Below, piece by piece: positions 25,701-38,300 of a stretch of DNA of 64,000 nt. Origin of the DNA: Imbricaverruca yamaguchii (taxonomy: Eukaryota > Arthropoda > Thecostraca > Neoverrucidae); contig JAOTOL010001456.1 in NCBI GenBank assembly GCA_034440575.1, positions 490,001 to 554,000 on the forward strand, in the 5' to 3' direction. Below the pieces are notes generated by a model that did no database searches, was not told where the DNA came from, and was given only the letters and a program-made list of their open reading frames with translations. Position 1 is the first letter of the stretch. Every line of letters begins with the position of its first letter. Position numbers and translations under genes: made by a program.

Positions 25701-28700
25701 GACTGAAGATGCAACGTCAGGGGCAATGTAACCATGTAATGCAAATACAATGTCAGAGCTAATGTTGTAATGGGACGCACAATTTCGCGTGAAACTCGCC
25801 TGAGGCAATCCACCCCAACGCCTACTCTACGCCTGCTCTTCTCCCGCACAATCGTTTGTCGGCAACACTGGTGCCGGCGCACTGCTGTGTCTCCAACACC
25901 GTGTCACCGGAACTGCTGTGTCACCGACACCGTGCCCCAATAACGCCGCCGGCCTGACTACGTCCTCAGAAACAGCAGGAGGCGAAGGGCACCAAGGAGG
26001 TGGTGGTGCTGGACCACAAGCGGTCCAACGCCATCAACATATGCATGACCAAGCTGCCGCCGCCTCGCACCATCAAGACGGCCATCCTGAAAATGGACAG
26101 CACCATCATCAACAAGGAGGGAATTGAGGTGAGCTGTGAGCTGTATGATGTAAATGTACGATGTAGCCACCACCCGCATTGCACGTTGGAAATATTTTCA
26201 GTGCCGCAGATACTGCTGATACAGCTGACACCGCTGACACTGTCAACGCTGTCAACACTGCTGACACTGCTGACATTGCTGACACTGTCGACACTGCTGA
26301 CACTGAGCACTGCTGACATTGCTGACACCGTCAACACTGCTGATACTGCTGATACTGCTGACACTGCTGACACTGCTGACACTGTTGACACTGCTGACAC
26401 TGCTGGCACTGCTGATGCTTCTGACACTTCTGACACTTCTGACACTGCTGACACTGCTGACACTGTCGACACTGCTGACCCTGCTGACATTGCTGTCACT
26501 GTCGGCACCACTGACACTGTCGACACTACCGAAACTACTGACACTACTGACACTACTGACACTACTGACACTGCCGACACCACTGACACTTCCGACACCA
26601 CTGACACCGCTGACACCGCTGACACCGCCGACACTGTTGACACTGCTGACACTGCTGACACTGCTGACACTGCTGACACTGCTGACACTGCTGACAATAC
26701 TGACACTGTCGACAATACACAGAAGCTGCAGTCGCTGCTGCCGACCGACGAGGAGATGAGTCGGATCAGTGAGGCGCAGGTGGCCAACCCCGAGCTGCCG
26801 CTGGGCTCGGCCGAGAACTTCCTGCACATGCTCGGCTCCATCTCGCAGATCGCCGCGCGCCTCAAGCTGTGGGTGTTCAAGCTGGACTACGACAACATGG
26901 AGAAGGTCGGTGGCGGTGGTCTGCCGGCTGCGCTGGCTGGTAGCGTTGCTTTGTTGTTGTTTATTGGTTGGTTCACGACACACTTTATGCACATTCACGG
27001 CTAATGGCGCCGCCCACACTGTTTCGCCGGTGGGCGCGGGATTGGGAAATGTCCTGAGTGGCGCTAGAGTCGAACCCGTGACCTTTGTACCCATAGCCCA
27101 CACCTAAACCACTCGGCCATCCCCGCCCCTGGTAGCGTTACGGGGCGGGCTTGTCACATAGGGCGGGCTGGGCGTGCGTGGACTGCTGGTTAAGCACCAG
27201 TTAAGCAGGTGATAGCGGAGCAGGTTGGACAATGTGGTGAAACTCAGCAGACATAGAAGTAAAGTGATGTTGCCCGAGGACGTTAAGCACATGATGCTTT
27301 GTGGCCAAGAAGGATGGGCACTGGACGGCACTCGCCTGAATATGTCTTGCTTTGGTCTTCAGAGTTCCTGCATGCTGGACGGTTTAGCATCGATGGGTAA
27401 TGTGTCACGAGAGGAAAGTGTTAGCATTTTGATCAGTGGTCATTGCAAATCCAGTGCAAGGACCCGTGAGCCTGATTACATATGCACTTGTTGGGCCTAA
27501 CTGTGTGATTAAAATGGAAACGTACTGTTGGAAAAATTTGATGGGTGGAAAGATGAATGGATTAATGCTTGAACGTGAAAATCATAGGCAACACACTATA
27601 AATGAAATCACGAGGTCACGAGGTCACGAAAACCGACGAGGTGGACGAAATTGAACGGAACCTATGAATAGCATCATTGCTATCGTCATTATCGTCGTTA
27701 TAGTCGTGATTATCCATCGGCAATCATCGTTCATCACCATTTATCATCGCTAATAATCGCTACCCATCATCGTTCATTTTAGATCATGTCATCATCGATA
27801 ATCATGACGGTTTATCATCGATAGCCAACATCGTTCATCATCATGTATCACAATCGAACTCATCATCAGCATTATTACCATATTCGTTAGTCACATCATA
27901 ATTATCACCGTAAGCATTCTCATCATGAGCAATCTTATCATTGTTATTAGCATCATCGTTCATCACATCATAAATATCGTCGCATCACAATTATAGTCAC
28001 TTCATCACTTATCATCACAACATAATTATCACTACAACATGGTCATCACATCGTAGTCATTCATCACATCACTATCATCACATCACTATCATCACTACTA
28101 TTATCATCATCATCGTTATCATGATCATCAACAGGAACACTAACAACACCATTACTCCAGGTTCGCGTTGTAGATACGAGAGTGGCATTGTGTCTGCATT
28201 TATTTGCATTAATTCCTTCGCTCTGGTTCAGCATTGATTTGCCTCCCAAGCTAAGGAATATCCTACAGATAACACAACATAAATACGACATATCATGGCT
28301 AGGTATCAAGAAAAGCGAATATTCGTAACTTCATAATTCATTCGAGTTCATGCAGCTTTAAAAAATAACCCTTGCTCGTTCTTTTGGGCAAGCATGGGTT
28401 AAATTGCTAAAACTTTATTCGGATGGTTCTTTCTTCAAACGTCACCTACATTTCGGTACAAGCAAGCGAAGTATATAAAAACAGATACTGGCACTGATAC
28501 TACTTGATGCTGATACTTGACGGTGCCTGATCAACGGCCGAAAACGAAATTCATGAAAATGGTTTCCCCGAAATGATCCGAGCCTTGGCTTGCATGTTGT
28601 AATGCACACGGTGTGATTTTTGCGCTCTGGTAGTATAATCTTGGTCTCAGTCATGTTTCAATCATATGTGTGGCATCATCGAATTTCACGCGTTCGTCTT

Positions 28701-31700
28701 GCTGCAGGAGGTGGCCGAGCCTTTGATGGACCTGAAACAGGGCGTGGAAGGGTTGAGGAAGAATAAAACATTCAGGTGCATCCTCACCATTCTCAGGGAC
28801 ATCGGCAACTTCCTTAACGGCACCGAGGTAAGTGTTATGTGTACAGGAAATTCTGAAGTCTTGACTGATCAGGCCAAGGACTAGGCAGTAATTGGCCATT
28901 TTACTCGTATCCATAGGCGCACCGGAGGGGAGGGGCAGGCCCCCCACCATGAGACCAAATTGCCCTTTTGGCCAAAAGTGCCCTTTTTACCGAAAAATGC
29001 CCTCTTGGCCGGAATGTCCCAAATGTAGCCCAGAAATCACCTGCCTTATGTACCCCGCCTGTGCCCACAACTGCCCTTTTGGCCAAACATTTTTCAGGCC
29101 CCGCCCCCGATCAACAGACCTTCCAGTGTGCCCCGGGCCGCAAAGTGCCCTTTTGGAGTCGGTCAGGTGCCCTTTTGGAGTCGGCCAAGTGCCCTTTTCG
29201 GTCCGCCCCCCCCATGGAAAAATCCTGGGTGCGCGCCTGCTCGTATCGCCACGGTGACAAGTTCTGGTGAGATCTGGAGCAGTGCGACGACTGGTAGTTG
29301 TGGATACACGTTTAGATTTTGTCCTCATGACGTAGCTTGACGCTTCTAATTCTACCGCGTTTCGCCAGTCCGTCAAGGAAGAAGGTGCATGTCCGCTTAT
29401 CCTCCATTGTGTTTAGGTATTCACGGTGTCGGTAGCGAATGCAGTCTTTACTCACGATATTTGTAGCGAATGTAGTATATACTCACGGTATTGGTAATGA
29501 ATGTAGTGCTTACTCTCGATATTGGTAGTGATTGTAGTGTTTACTCACGGCAATGGCAGTGAATGTAGTGCTTACTCTCAGTATTGGTAGTGATTGTAGT
29601 GTTTACTCACGGTAATGGTAATGAATGTAGTGCTTACTCTCGGTATTGGTAGCTAATGGTTTTATATTTGGAGGTAGTGTTTACTCTCGGTATTGGTAGC
29701 TGATGGTGTTTACTGCTGGTATTGGTAGTGAATGTAGTGTTTACTCTAGGTATTGGTAGTTAGTGTAGTGTTTACCGCCGTTATTAGTAGTTAATGTAGT
29801 GTTTACTCTCGGTATTGGTAGCTAATGGTGTTTACTGCTGGTATTGGTAGTGAATGTAGTGTTTACTCTCGGTATTGGTAGCTAATGGTGTTTACTGCCG
29901 GCATTGGTAGTTAATGCAGCGCTGCAGGAGTTGCGGCTGCACCACTGGCTTTGACAGCTGAACTCTAACTTTCTCGAAGTTCACATTGCTTGTTGCACCT
30001 GACAATGCTAGCTTTTGGACGCACCAGCTATGGAATCCGCAACAGAACTTAACTCATCGTCTATTCATCGTTGCAAACAATGAAGAAAGAAACAAAAAAT
30101 TGTCAGCACTCCGCAACTTAGTCTACATAGGTCCGTTTGTGTTCTCGTTTTCAAGCACACGGCTTCCTGGTGGCCCGGTCCGAACGTTCCGAGAAAAAAC
30201 GTTCCGAACGTACCGGACAGAACTTTCCGAAGGCACTGAAGCTGCAGCCCAGAATAGCCTCTAAACGTCTAAATAGGTTGCTATTTTTCTGGGCTAGCAG
30301 CGTTCTTCTTCATGATTTTCTACGAGTACATTTATTAATTCGAAAGCCGCTAAAGCTGCGGACGGCGACTTGAAAAGCCTGAGGCTTTGGTATGCGTTGC
30401 TGCTGAATATTGAGCCGATCCCCGCGGCGTCAATAGCCTGGGGGTTGGGAATTGCTCCGAGCCTAGACTATCGATTTCAGCTGGTGTTTCATTTCCCAGG
30501 CGAAGGGCTTCAACGTGGAGTACCTGGCCAAGGTACCTGAGGTCAAGGACACGGTGCACAAGCACTCACTGCTGCACCACCTCTGTCACATGGTGATGGA
30601 GCAGTACCCCGACTCGTCCGACTTGTACTCAGAGGTGAGTACATCAGTACCCCGACTCGTCCGACTTGTACTCAGAGGTGAGTACATCAGTACCCCGACT
30701 CGTCCCACTTGTACTCAGAGGTGAGTACATCAGAACCCCGACTCGTCCGACTTGTACTCAGAGGTGAGTACATCAATGCACCGGCTCGTCCGACTTGTAC
30801 TCAGAGATGAGTACATCAGTACCCCGACTCGTCTGATCTGTACTCAGAGACAGGGACGGATACAATGGGACACTGGGGCATGCCCCCATGAGAAGCTGGT
30901 GCCCCTTCGGCCGGGAGAAGACGCCCCTCAGGGAGGGCTCGAGTGCATCCCAGTCACTCAGCTTTTCAACCAGATACACGCCTCTGAGAAGGAAAGACGC
31001 CTCTCCAGGATGGCCCGAGTGAGAGGGTACATGACTACCCCAACGCATATCTGTACTTCTATACACATTCAGCTTCTACTCGGTGTTGCAGTTCAGTGAG
31101 CAAAACGTATCCATTGTCAGCCCATATTTGAGGTCAGGTTATATTGACCTAAGACAACTGGTTGTTTTGGCCCATGGTACACCAATGTGACTATTTGTGT
31201 AACATTCGATGAGTAATTAGCTCTAAAATGGTGTACATTCTAATCCTGTGTCTACCAGCAATGGAGATATATCAGGTGTTTGAAAAGTTTTTTTTTTTCT
31301 CAAAAGCCGCAGTTTGAAGTTTCAAGATTTAACACAAAACTCAAACCGTTTTCGAGCCCTATTCGTCGAGAGCTTTCGAATTTTTCTTGCACCGCTTAGT
31401 TTGGGAGTTGAAGGGTTTCCTAACAACACCCTCCCTCGCCCCCGAGACGACGTATGAGGATGTGACCGGAGAGACCGGAGATTGTCAGCAGAGACAGAAA
31501 CTGAACACCCCTCAACAGCGGAGCTAATCATCAGGCCCTGGACAGGCGGTCCCGCTCACAGACGACAGTCAGCTGTCTCTTCATACTTAGGCAATCCTGG
31601 AATGCGTGGCCGGTGGGCCGACACGCTCGCCCCACTACCCCCCCCCCCCTCACTACCCCCCACCCCGGAGGGTCGCCTTGGATGCACGCAGTACTAATTA

Positions 31701-32213
31701 GCACATTCAGCTCTGGCAATGTATGAAGAAATGGCTCCACCACAACCTTGGCCCGATCAACTTCGACTCGGCTGCTGCAACAACGTCATTGCAATTGACC
31801 GTTTGATTGTGGGCTCTCGAATTTATTTTCTCGGAGACAATAAGCAACCAAGACTAAAACTTGAGAGCATGTTATCAAATATAGTGATAAAACAGATGGA
31901 TATGATTTTTGGTTGGGGTGTCTTGTATGAGGAAAAAGTAAGTGCACCTTTGGAATCCTTGTGGTACTTAACATATTTCATGACCCACATCTGATGCTGC
32001 CATCATTTTGCCAGGAGCAAAAACATTTATCCACCTCCAAGGTTTGGGATAAAAACAAGCAGCCGTCGCCCCCCCCCCTCCGACAACCTCAGATCGTAGT
32101 AATTTGTGAGCCAAGTACGAACATCTAGCCGTGAGTCGGATCTACCGACTTGATTTATCTTTAATGTGTTATTTGTATTGACTTGTGTAACACAAAGCGT
32201 AACGCCCACTGGA

Positions 32214-32309
<96 letters not shown>

Positions 32310-35300
32310 AGATTATATAGTACATTAGTTTGTTCCATCTGAAAAGTCCATGTTTCACCTTTACAGTAATAACACCGGTTTCAGTCCTAGCTGATCGTAT
32401 CTCATGTTTTTTTTGCGATTTCTGGAATGCTCAGACGCTCAGCCCGTAGCTGCGCTTTTTCCTTCGTTCAGTCTACCGTTGGGTGATGCATTCCCCCGGA
32501 AATATCGAATAAGGTTCTCTTGAAACAGTTCTAGCCGACACCTTCGTAAGAACAGTAAGGCCGCGTGTGACCGCACTGTCCCCTACAGGTGGGAGCGGTG
32601 ACGCGGGCGTCGCGCGTCGACTTCGACGACCTGGAGGCGACCATCCGCCGGATGGAGGGCGAGTGCAAGGCGTCGTGGGACCACCTGAAGGTGATCGCCA
32701 AGCACGACGGGCCGACGCCCACGCGCCAGAAGATGTCCGAGTTCCTGGCCGACTCGGCCGAGAGGATCATCGTGCTCGACATCATCCAGCGGCGGGTGAT
32801 GAACCGGTCAGTCGCGCGCGATCCGTCGCCAGCCGGAAACGGCCGGCGGGTCACTGGTTCCGCTTGGTTCCTGTGGACTAATGTCTACCAGCGGTCAGTC
32901 GCGGCATGGGTCACCAGCCGGAAACGGCCGGCGGGTCACTGGCTCCGCTCGGTTCCTGTGGACTGTAATATCTACCAGCGGTCAGTCGCGCGCCATGGGT
33001 CACCAGCCGGAAACGGCCGGCGGGTCACTGGTTCCGCTTGGTTCCTGTGGACTAATGTCCGCCGTCGTGTTGCGTTTTTGTCTGGTCATACACTTCTAGT
33101 ATTACTAGATGTATGTGTGCATGCTTGACGGCCATGATTGTGCTTCCCAGTCAGTTTTTTACAATGCTTATCGAACTTTAATTTATCAGCCTATCTATTT
33201 AACATATGTGGCCCATACGAAGAAAACTTAGAATTAAACAGGAATTTCATAGCTCCAAAGAAGCCAAACACACGTTTACACTTGCAGGGGCCCCTGCGTC
33301 ACGTTTTGTGGTACTCGATGTGATTTTCAGGCGCCTGGTGATAATTTTTGGAGCCTCGGCGGATTTTTTTTCCGAGCGACAGTGCGGTTCTTGAGAGCCC
33401 CACAACCTCTCACGGGGTGGGGGTCGTAAATGATGTCACAGTAATGTGACATCATTTACGATGTCACATTACTGAGACATCATTGTCACACCTATCTACA
33501 AATCTGTTCAAAGACATATTCAACCAATGCCAGAATATCGGGTTGCTGGTTATATATTCTTCACCAGGAGAGGTTTCTGGTGAGGGTGGTTGTGACTTTA
33601 TCCACGCTCTGTAAAATTGTGTCATCTTCCTATCATCTATATTGCTCCAGACTAGACATGATCTAGACGTTGATCAATAACTAGACGTGAATGTATGCAC
33701 TTAATATTAGGGATCTTATACTGTTTATAATTATGTTTGCTTCCGGCTTCTCTTGATGTCTGATGGTGGAATTCGCCTTCGTGTGAAAGAAATACAAACG
33801 CACTGGTGAATTCGTGGGAAGAAGGGCAATCAGTCCCAAATTCGGTGATGAAGACATTCTCGTCGTTCCATTCACTATGTATCCCAGTGCAATGCTTTAC
33901 GTTTTCATGTTCCTTAAATCACAATAGTTACGACGATGTGATTTATTTCACATTGATAGGGCCTTAAACATGCTGTGCAATTGGTTTAAATATTTGGCCC
34001 TTTACCCATTTAATTTTGTCTATTCTCGCTAGGTCTGATATATTGCTTTCCAGCTGGATGATCAGTGCATGGGACCGTTGTTGATGCTGACCATATTGTC
34101 ATGTTTTGACAGGTTCTACCAATTCCTCTGCTGGATGGGAGTGCCGTCGCACCAGCTGCGAGAGGCCAAGGCTCGCCACTACTGCAAGGTGGTGTCCGAG
34201 TTCGCGCTCGAGTACCGCACCACCCGCGAGCGCGTCATCCAGCAGATGGAGAAGAAGGCGAACCACCGCGAGCGCAACAAAACGCGCGGGAAGATGATCA
34301 CCGACGTGAGTACGGCGTATTGCGAGTGTTCACAACGTGGTCCGAGTATTCACAACACACCTGCTCAACGCTGGCCTCTCAAAATGATCACCGACGTGAG
34401 TACGGCGTATTACGAGTGTTCACAACGTGGTCCGAGTATTCACAACACACCTGCTCAACGCTGGCCTCTCAAAATGATCACCGACGTGAGTATTACGAGT
34501 GTTCACAACGTGGTCCGAGTATTCACAACACACATGCTCAACGCTGGCCTCTCAAAATGATCACCGACGTGAGTATTACGAGTGTTCACAACGTGGTCCG
34601 AGTATTCACAACACACATGATCAACGCTGGCCTCTCAAAATGATCACCGACGTGAGTATTACGAGTGTTCACAACGTGGTCCGAGTATTCACAACACACC
34701 TGCTCAACGCTGGCCTCTCAAAATGATCACCGACGTGAGTATTACGAGTGTTCACAACGTGGTCCGAGTATTCACAACACACATGCTCAACGCTGGCCTC
34801 TCGACGGCAGAACAATGGCGAAGCAGTTCCAGGAAACAGTGCGAAGTTTCAAAAGCCGGCTGACACCCAACTAACGCCCGGCCCAGCTGTTACGCTCAGC
34901 TGGCTGTTGGTGGAGGGGCGGGGGGCAGATCAGCAGTAGCTTCATTGCCACACACGGTTGTTGCCAGCAGACTGGACCCATCACAAACTTCAGTTGGCAG
35001 CTCCATTTGACACCACAACCAGAAGTGGCAGCCCAGGCGCTGCGTCTAGAGTATCGCAAGAACGATTTTCCTCTTCCTAAATATTTTAAAAGTGTAATAT
35101 GTTGCGATCAGGCGACGCAATGTTGCGAACTCTCCATGCAGTTTTAAGAACATGGTTTTCAACTGAATACCATTATGCAACATGTAAACACACTCTGCAT
35201 TTCCGTTCATCTCGAGGAACCCACACGTCTGCACGCTCACTTCCTTCCATGTCGACACTTGTCTCGGCTGATGTTCCACCCGAGCGGTTGCTTCAGCATC

Positions 35301-38300
35301 CTGGATGCACCTCTGTCCGGCAGACGGGTCAGGCGTACGGCCCGGCCAGTCGGCCCGCCGCTGCCATGGTGCCAGGCCGGCCCAAGCCCTTCCGCTCCAA
35401 GGAGGAGAAGGCTCACGCCGACCTGCAGCAGATCCTGGGCACTAGCGACGTCTCCGACACCGACACCATCCGGGGCACCCTGCCCTGGAGGCGTACCCGC
35501 GACAGTAAGTCCTGCCCTGGAGACGTACCCGCGACAGTGAGTCCTGCCCTGGAGGCGTACCCGCGACAGTAAGTCCTGCCCTGGAGACGTACCCGCGACA
35601 GTGAGTCCTGCCCTGGAGGCGTACCCGCGACAGTGAGTCCTGCCCTGGAGACGTACCCGCGACAGTAAGTCCTGCCCTGGAGACGTACCCGCGACTGTAA
35701 GTTTTGCCGTCGGGACGTACCCGAGACAGTAAGTCCTGCCCTGGAGATAGACCCACAAGAAATACCGATGTGCCCCGAAGAGGAGTCATGGGGCAACTTC
35801 ATTTGAAATGATCCAATGAATGCTTTATGACCCCGGGTTATCCGAAGCCCCATTGGTCGATGAATGAAATCACTGCTCTGCCTCAATTAAAACTGCATTT
35901 CGCGGCGTTCATGCTCACTTCAAGTGCAAGCATTGCTGTCGATGCTAAATATCACCTGAGATTGTCGATTGTTTTTTCCTCTGTTTTGCTAACGTTTTCA
36001 GTGATTATAAAGCGTAAAAGGTCTCAGAACCCCAGGTCAGTGGCTGGCAGTCATATGCAATTACGTTGATGTTCAGGTAGAGTTCGCTTGAGTTCGGGCA
36101 GGAGTGTGTCTGTGTTCAGGTCGATTGCTCGTGTGGTCAGCTCGTCTGTTTCAGTAAGGTCTGTGTTTGAGAGCGTCTGTGTTCAGGTCGAAGCGTCTGT
36201 GTTCAGACGTCTTTTGTAGAGCGTCTGTGTTCAGGTCGAGAGCGTCTGTGTTCAGGTCGAGAGCGTCTGTGTTCAGGTCGAGAGCGTCTGTGTTCAGCTC
36301 GAGCACGTCTGTGTTCAGGTCGAGAGCGTCTGTGTTCAGGTCGAGAGCGTCTGTGTTCAGGTCGAGAGCGTCTGTGTTTAGGTCGACTGATCGTGTATTC
36401 AGCTCGAGAGCGTCTGTGTTCAGCTCGAGAGCGTCTGTGTTCAGGTCGAGAGCGTCTGCGTCCAAGTCGCGGTGGAGGCACTGACGCGCTGGCCGATGGC
36501 GACGACGAGATCCTCGAGTCGCTCGTCAAGTCGGCCACGCGCGCGCCCTCTGCCCGGTCGGGACCGCGCGAGCGTAGGCGCACCTCCCGAAACTCGGACC
36601 GGAAGTCGCGTGAGTACGCTTCAAGTATTGCACGTCTGGGGGTCACTCGAGCTAGTGAGAATGCCTTTGGAATACGGGAGGACCGGACGGGGTGGCAAGC
36701 CATTGCTCAGTATCCTGTCGGTTTGATGGAATATATTATGGGCATTTCAGTCATGTGGAAAGCTCATCAGTCATTTACCGGTCTCATTGTCGTACAGATA
36801 GAATATTTGCTAGCAGTGGCCATGGTGTTTTTGTCCAGGTTTCTCCCCTTTCGAACACGATGCAGAGTGACATCCATCCATCACAGTCCTGTCCGATTAA
36901 ACTTGAGAAGACAAAATTCGAAGTTTTGTAGCAATGCAAGTGTCCATTGCCGTTGGTATTTGTCGTTTCTATTCATTGGCGAAAGGAGTCGCTCAAATGT
37001 ACCCAGGACAGAAGACTCAGTTTTGGAGTGTGCTGGTAAATAAATAAATGTGATGAAATGAACTAATACGTTGCCGAATCTAGTTCAGATTCCACAAATT
37101 ATCCAGAGTTATGCTACTAGACGTGTCCTGCTACAGATGTCCCGAAACACTTCGGGCGAACGGCGGGTATCGTGAAGCTACCGTGGCATCGACGATTTTG
37201 TCTGTTCCCCAGTGAAGCGATCTCGTACGCGTGAGGACAGTACTATAGCGGAGGAGTGAGCGCGTGCCGGGCCGGTGGTGAGACTGTGTGACCCTTGACC
37301 CAGCGTGACATTGGCGTGACCCGGTGTGGTGTGCAGTCGGCTAGTGTTGGCCACAAAGCCCTGACTCGGGCCCGACCAGTGCGCGGTAGGCCGGTGCCGG
37401 TGCCGGTGCCGGTGCCAGTGCCGGTGCCGGTGCCGGTGCCGGTGCCGGTGCCGGTGCCGGTGTGCCGGTGCCGGTGCCGGTGCTGCCATCATCTGCAAGG
37501 TCGGCTGACAGCCGCCGGCCGGGCGCCGTTGGCTGTGTCGACACCAGCTGTCTCGGGTAACTGTCGGCGGAGCTGGCCAGCTGTCCCGGCCAGCTGTCGG
37601 CGGAGCTGGCCGGCTGCTGTGGCTGTCAACAGCAGCACATAACAGCTGTCAGCAGAAGCAGTCTCCAGTGGCCAGTGGGGCTGACTTGCCAGGCGTCAAC
37701 CGCGCCCGGCTGTGTGGGTTGCTTGGCTCTAGACAGCCAGTAGACAGTCATAACCCCGAGGATGATGTGATAACGTTTTTAGCCGTGTTTGGTGATTCTG
37801 AAAAGCTGGATGGTGACAATGGTGCACCGTGGGACTGCACTACGTCACTGGACGTAACACATCAACTGGCCCTATTAATATTCTTCTCGCTGTTCGAACA
37901 TTAACAAGAATTGCAGGCTGTGCTGCGTTGATTTCAGCGATGCCATCTGCTGTTTTCTTAATATGGAGGCTGGATGCTTGTGATATTACGTGCAGCATTC
38001 ACCTCTGCGAAAGCGCTTCTTATCTACTTTGTTTGCTGTCGAACTGGGTATCGATGTGAATTGCCAATAACAATTAACCGCTATTAATAAGATGAAGATC
38101 AGAGACGATCTCAAATGCGAAGAATCGATTCGTGATATACATTACTGCCCGCGCGAGCAGCAGACCGATCTCATCATACAGTAACGCTTTGTAATGAAAA
38201 TAAATATATGGTCATATCAGTCAGAAGTGAAGCAAGTTGCAAAATGTGGCATCTGAAAATGTTCACTAATTTGACAGCACGACCAACAGCACATGCATAA

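Noticed and set aside
25966..27103. 304 and 283-codon Ser/Val-rich minus frames
   Set aside because: Antisense of the CTGAC array and of exons i and j.
36467..36609. Exon p starting after CCAAG at 36466
   Set aside because: It would need a phase-2 donor, whereas exon o ends in phase 1. The CAG at 36444 fits and has a better acceptor context.
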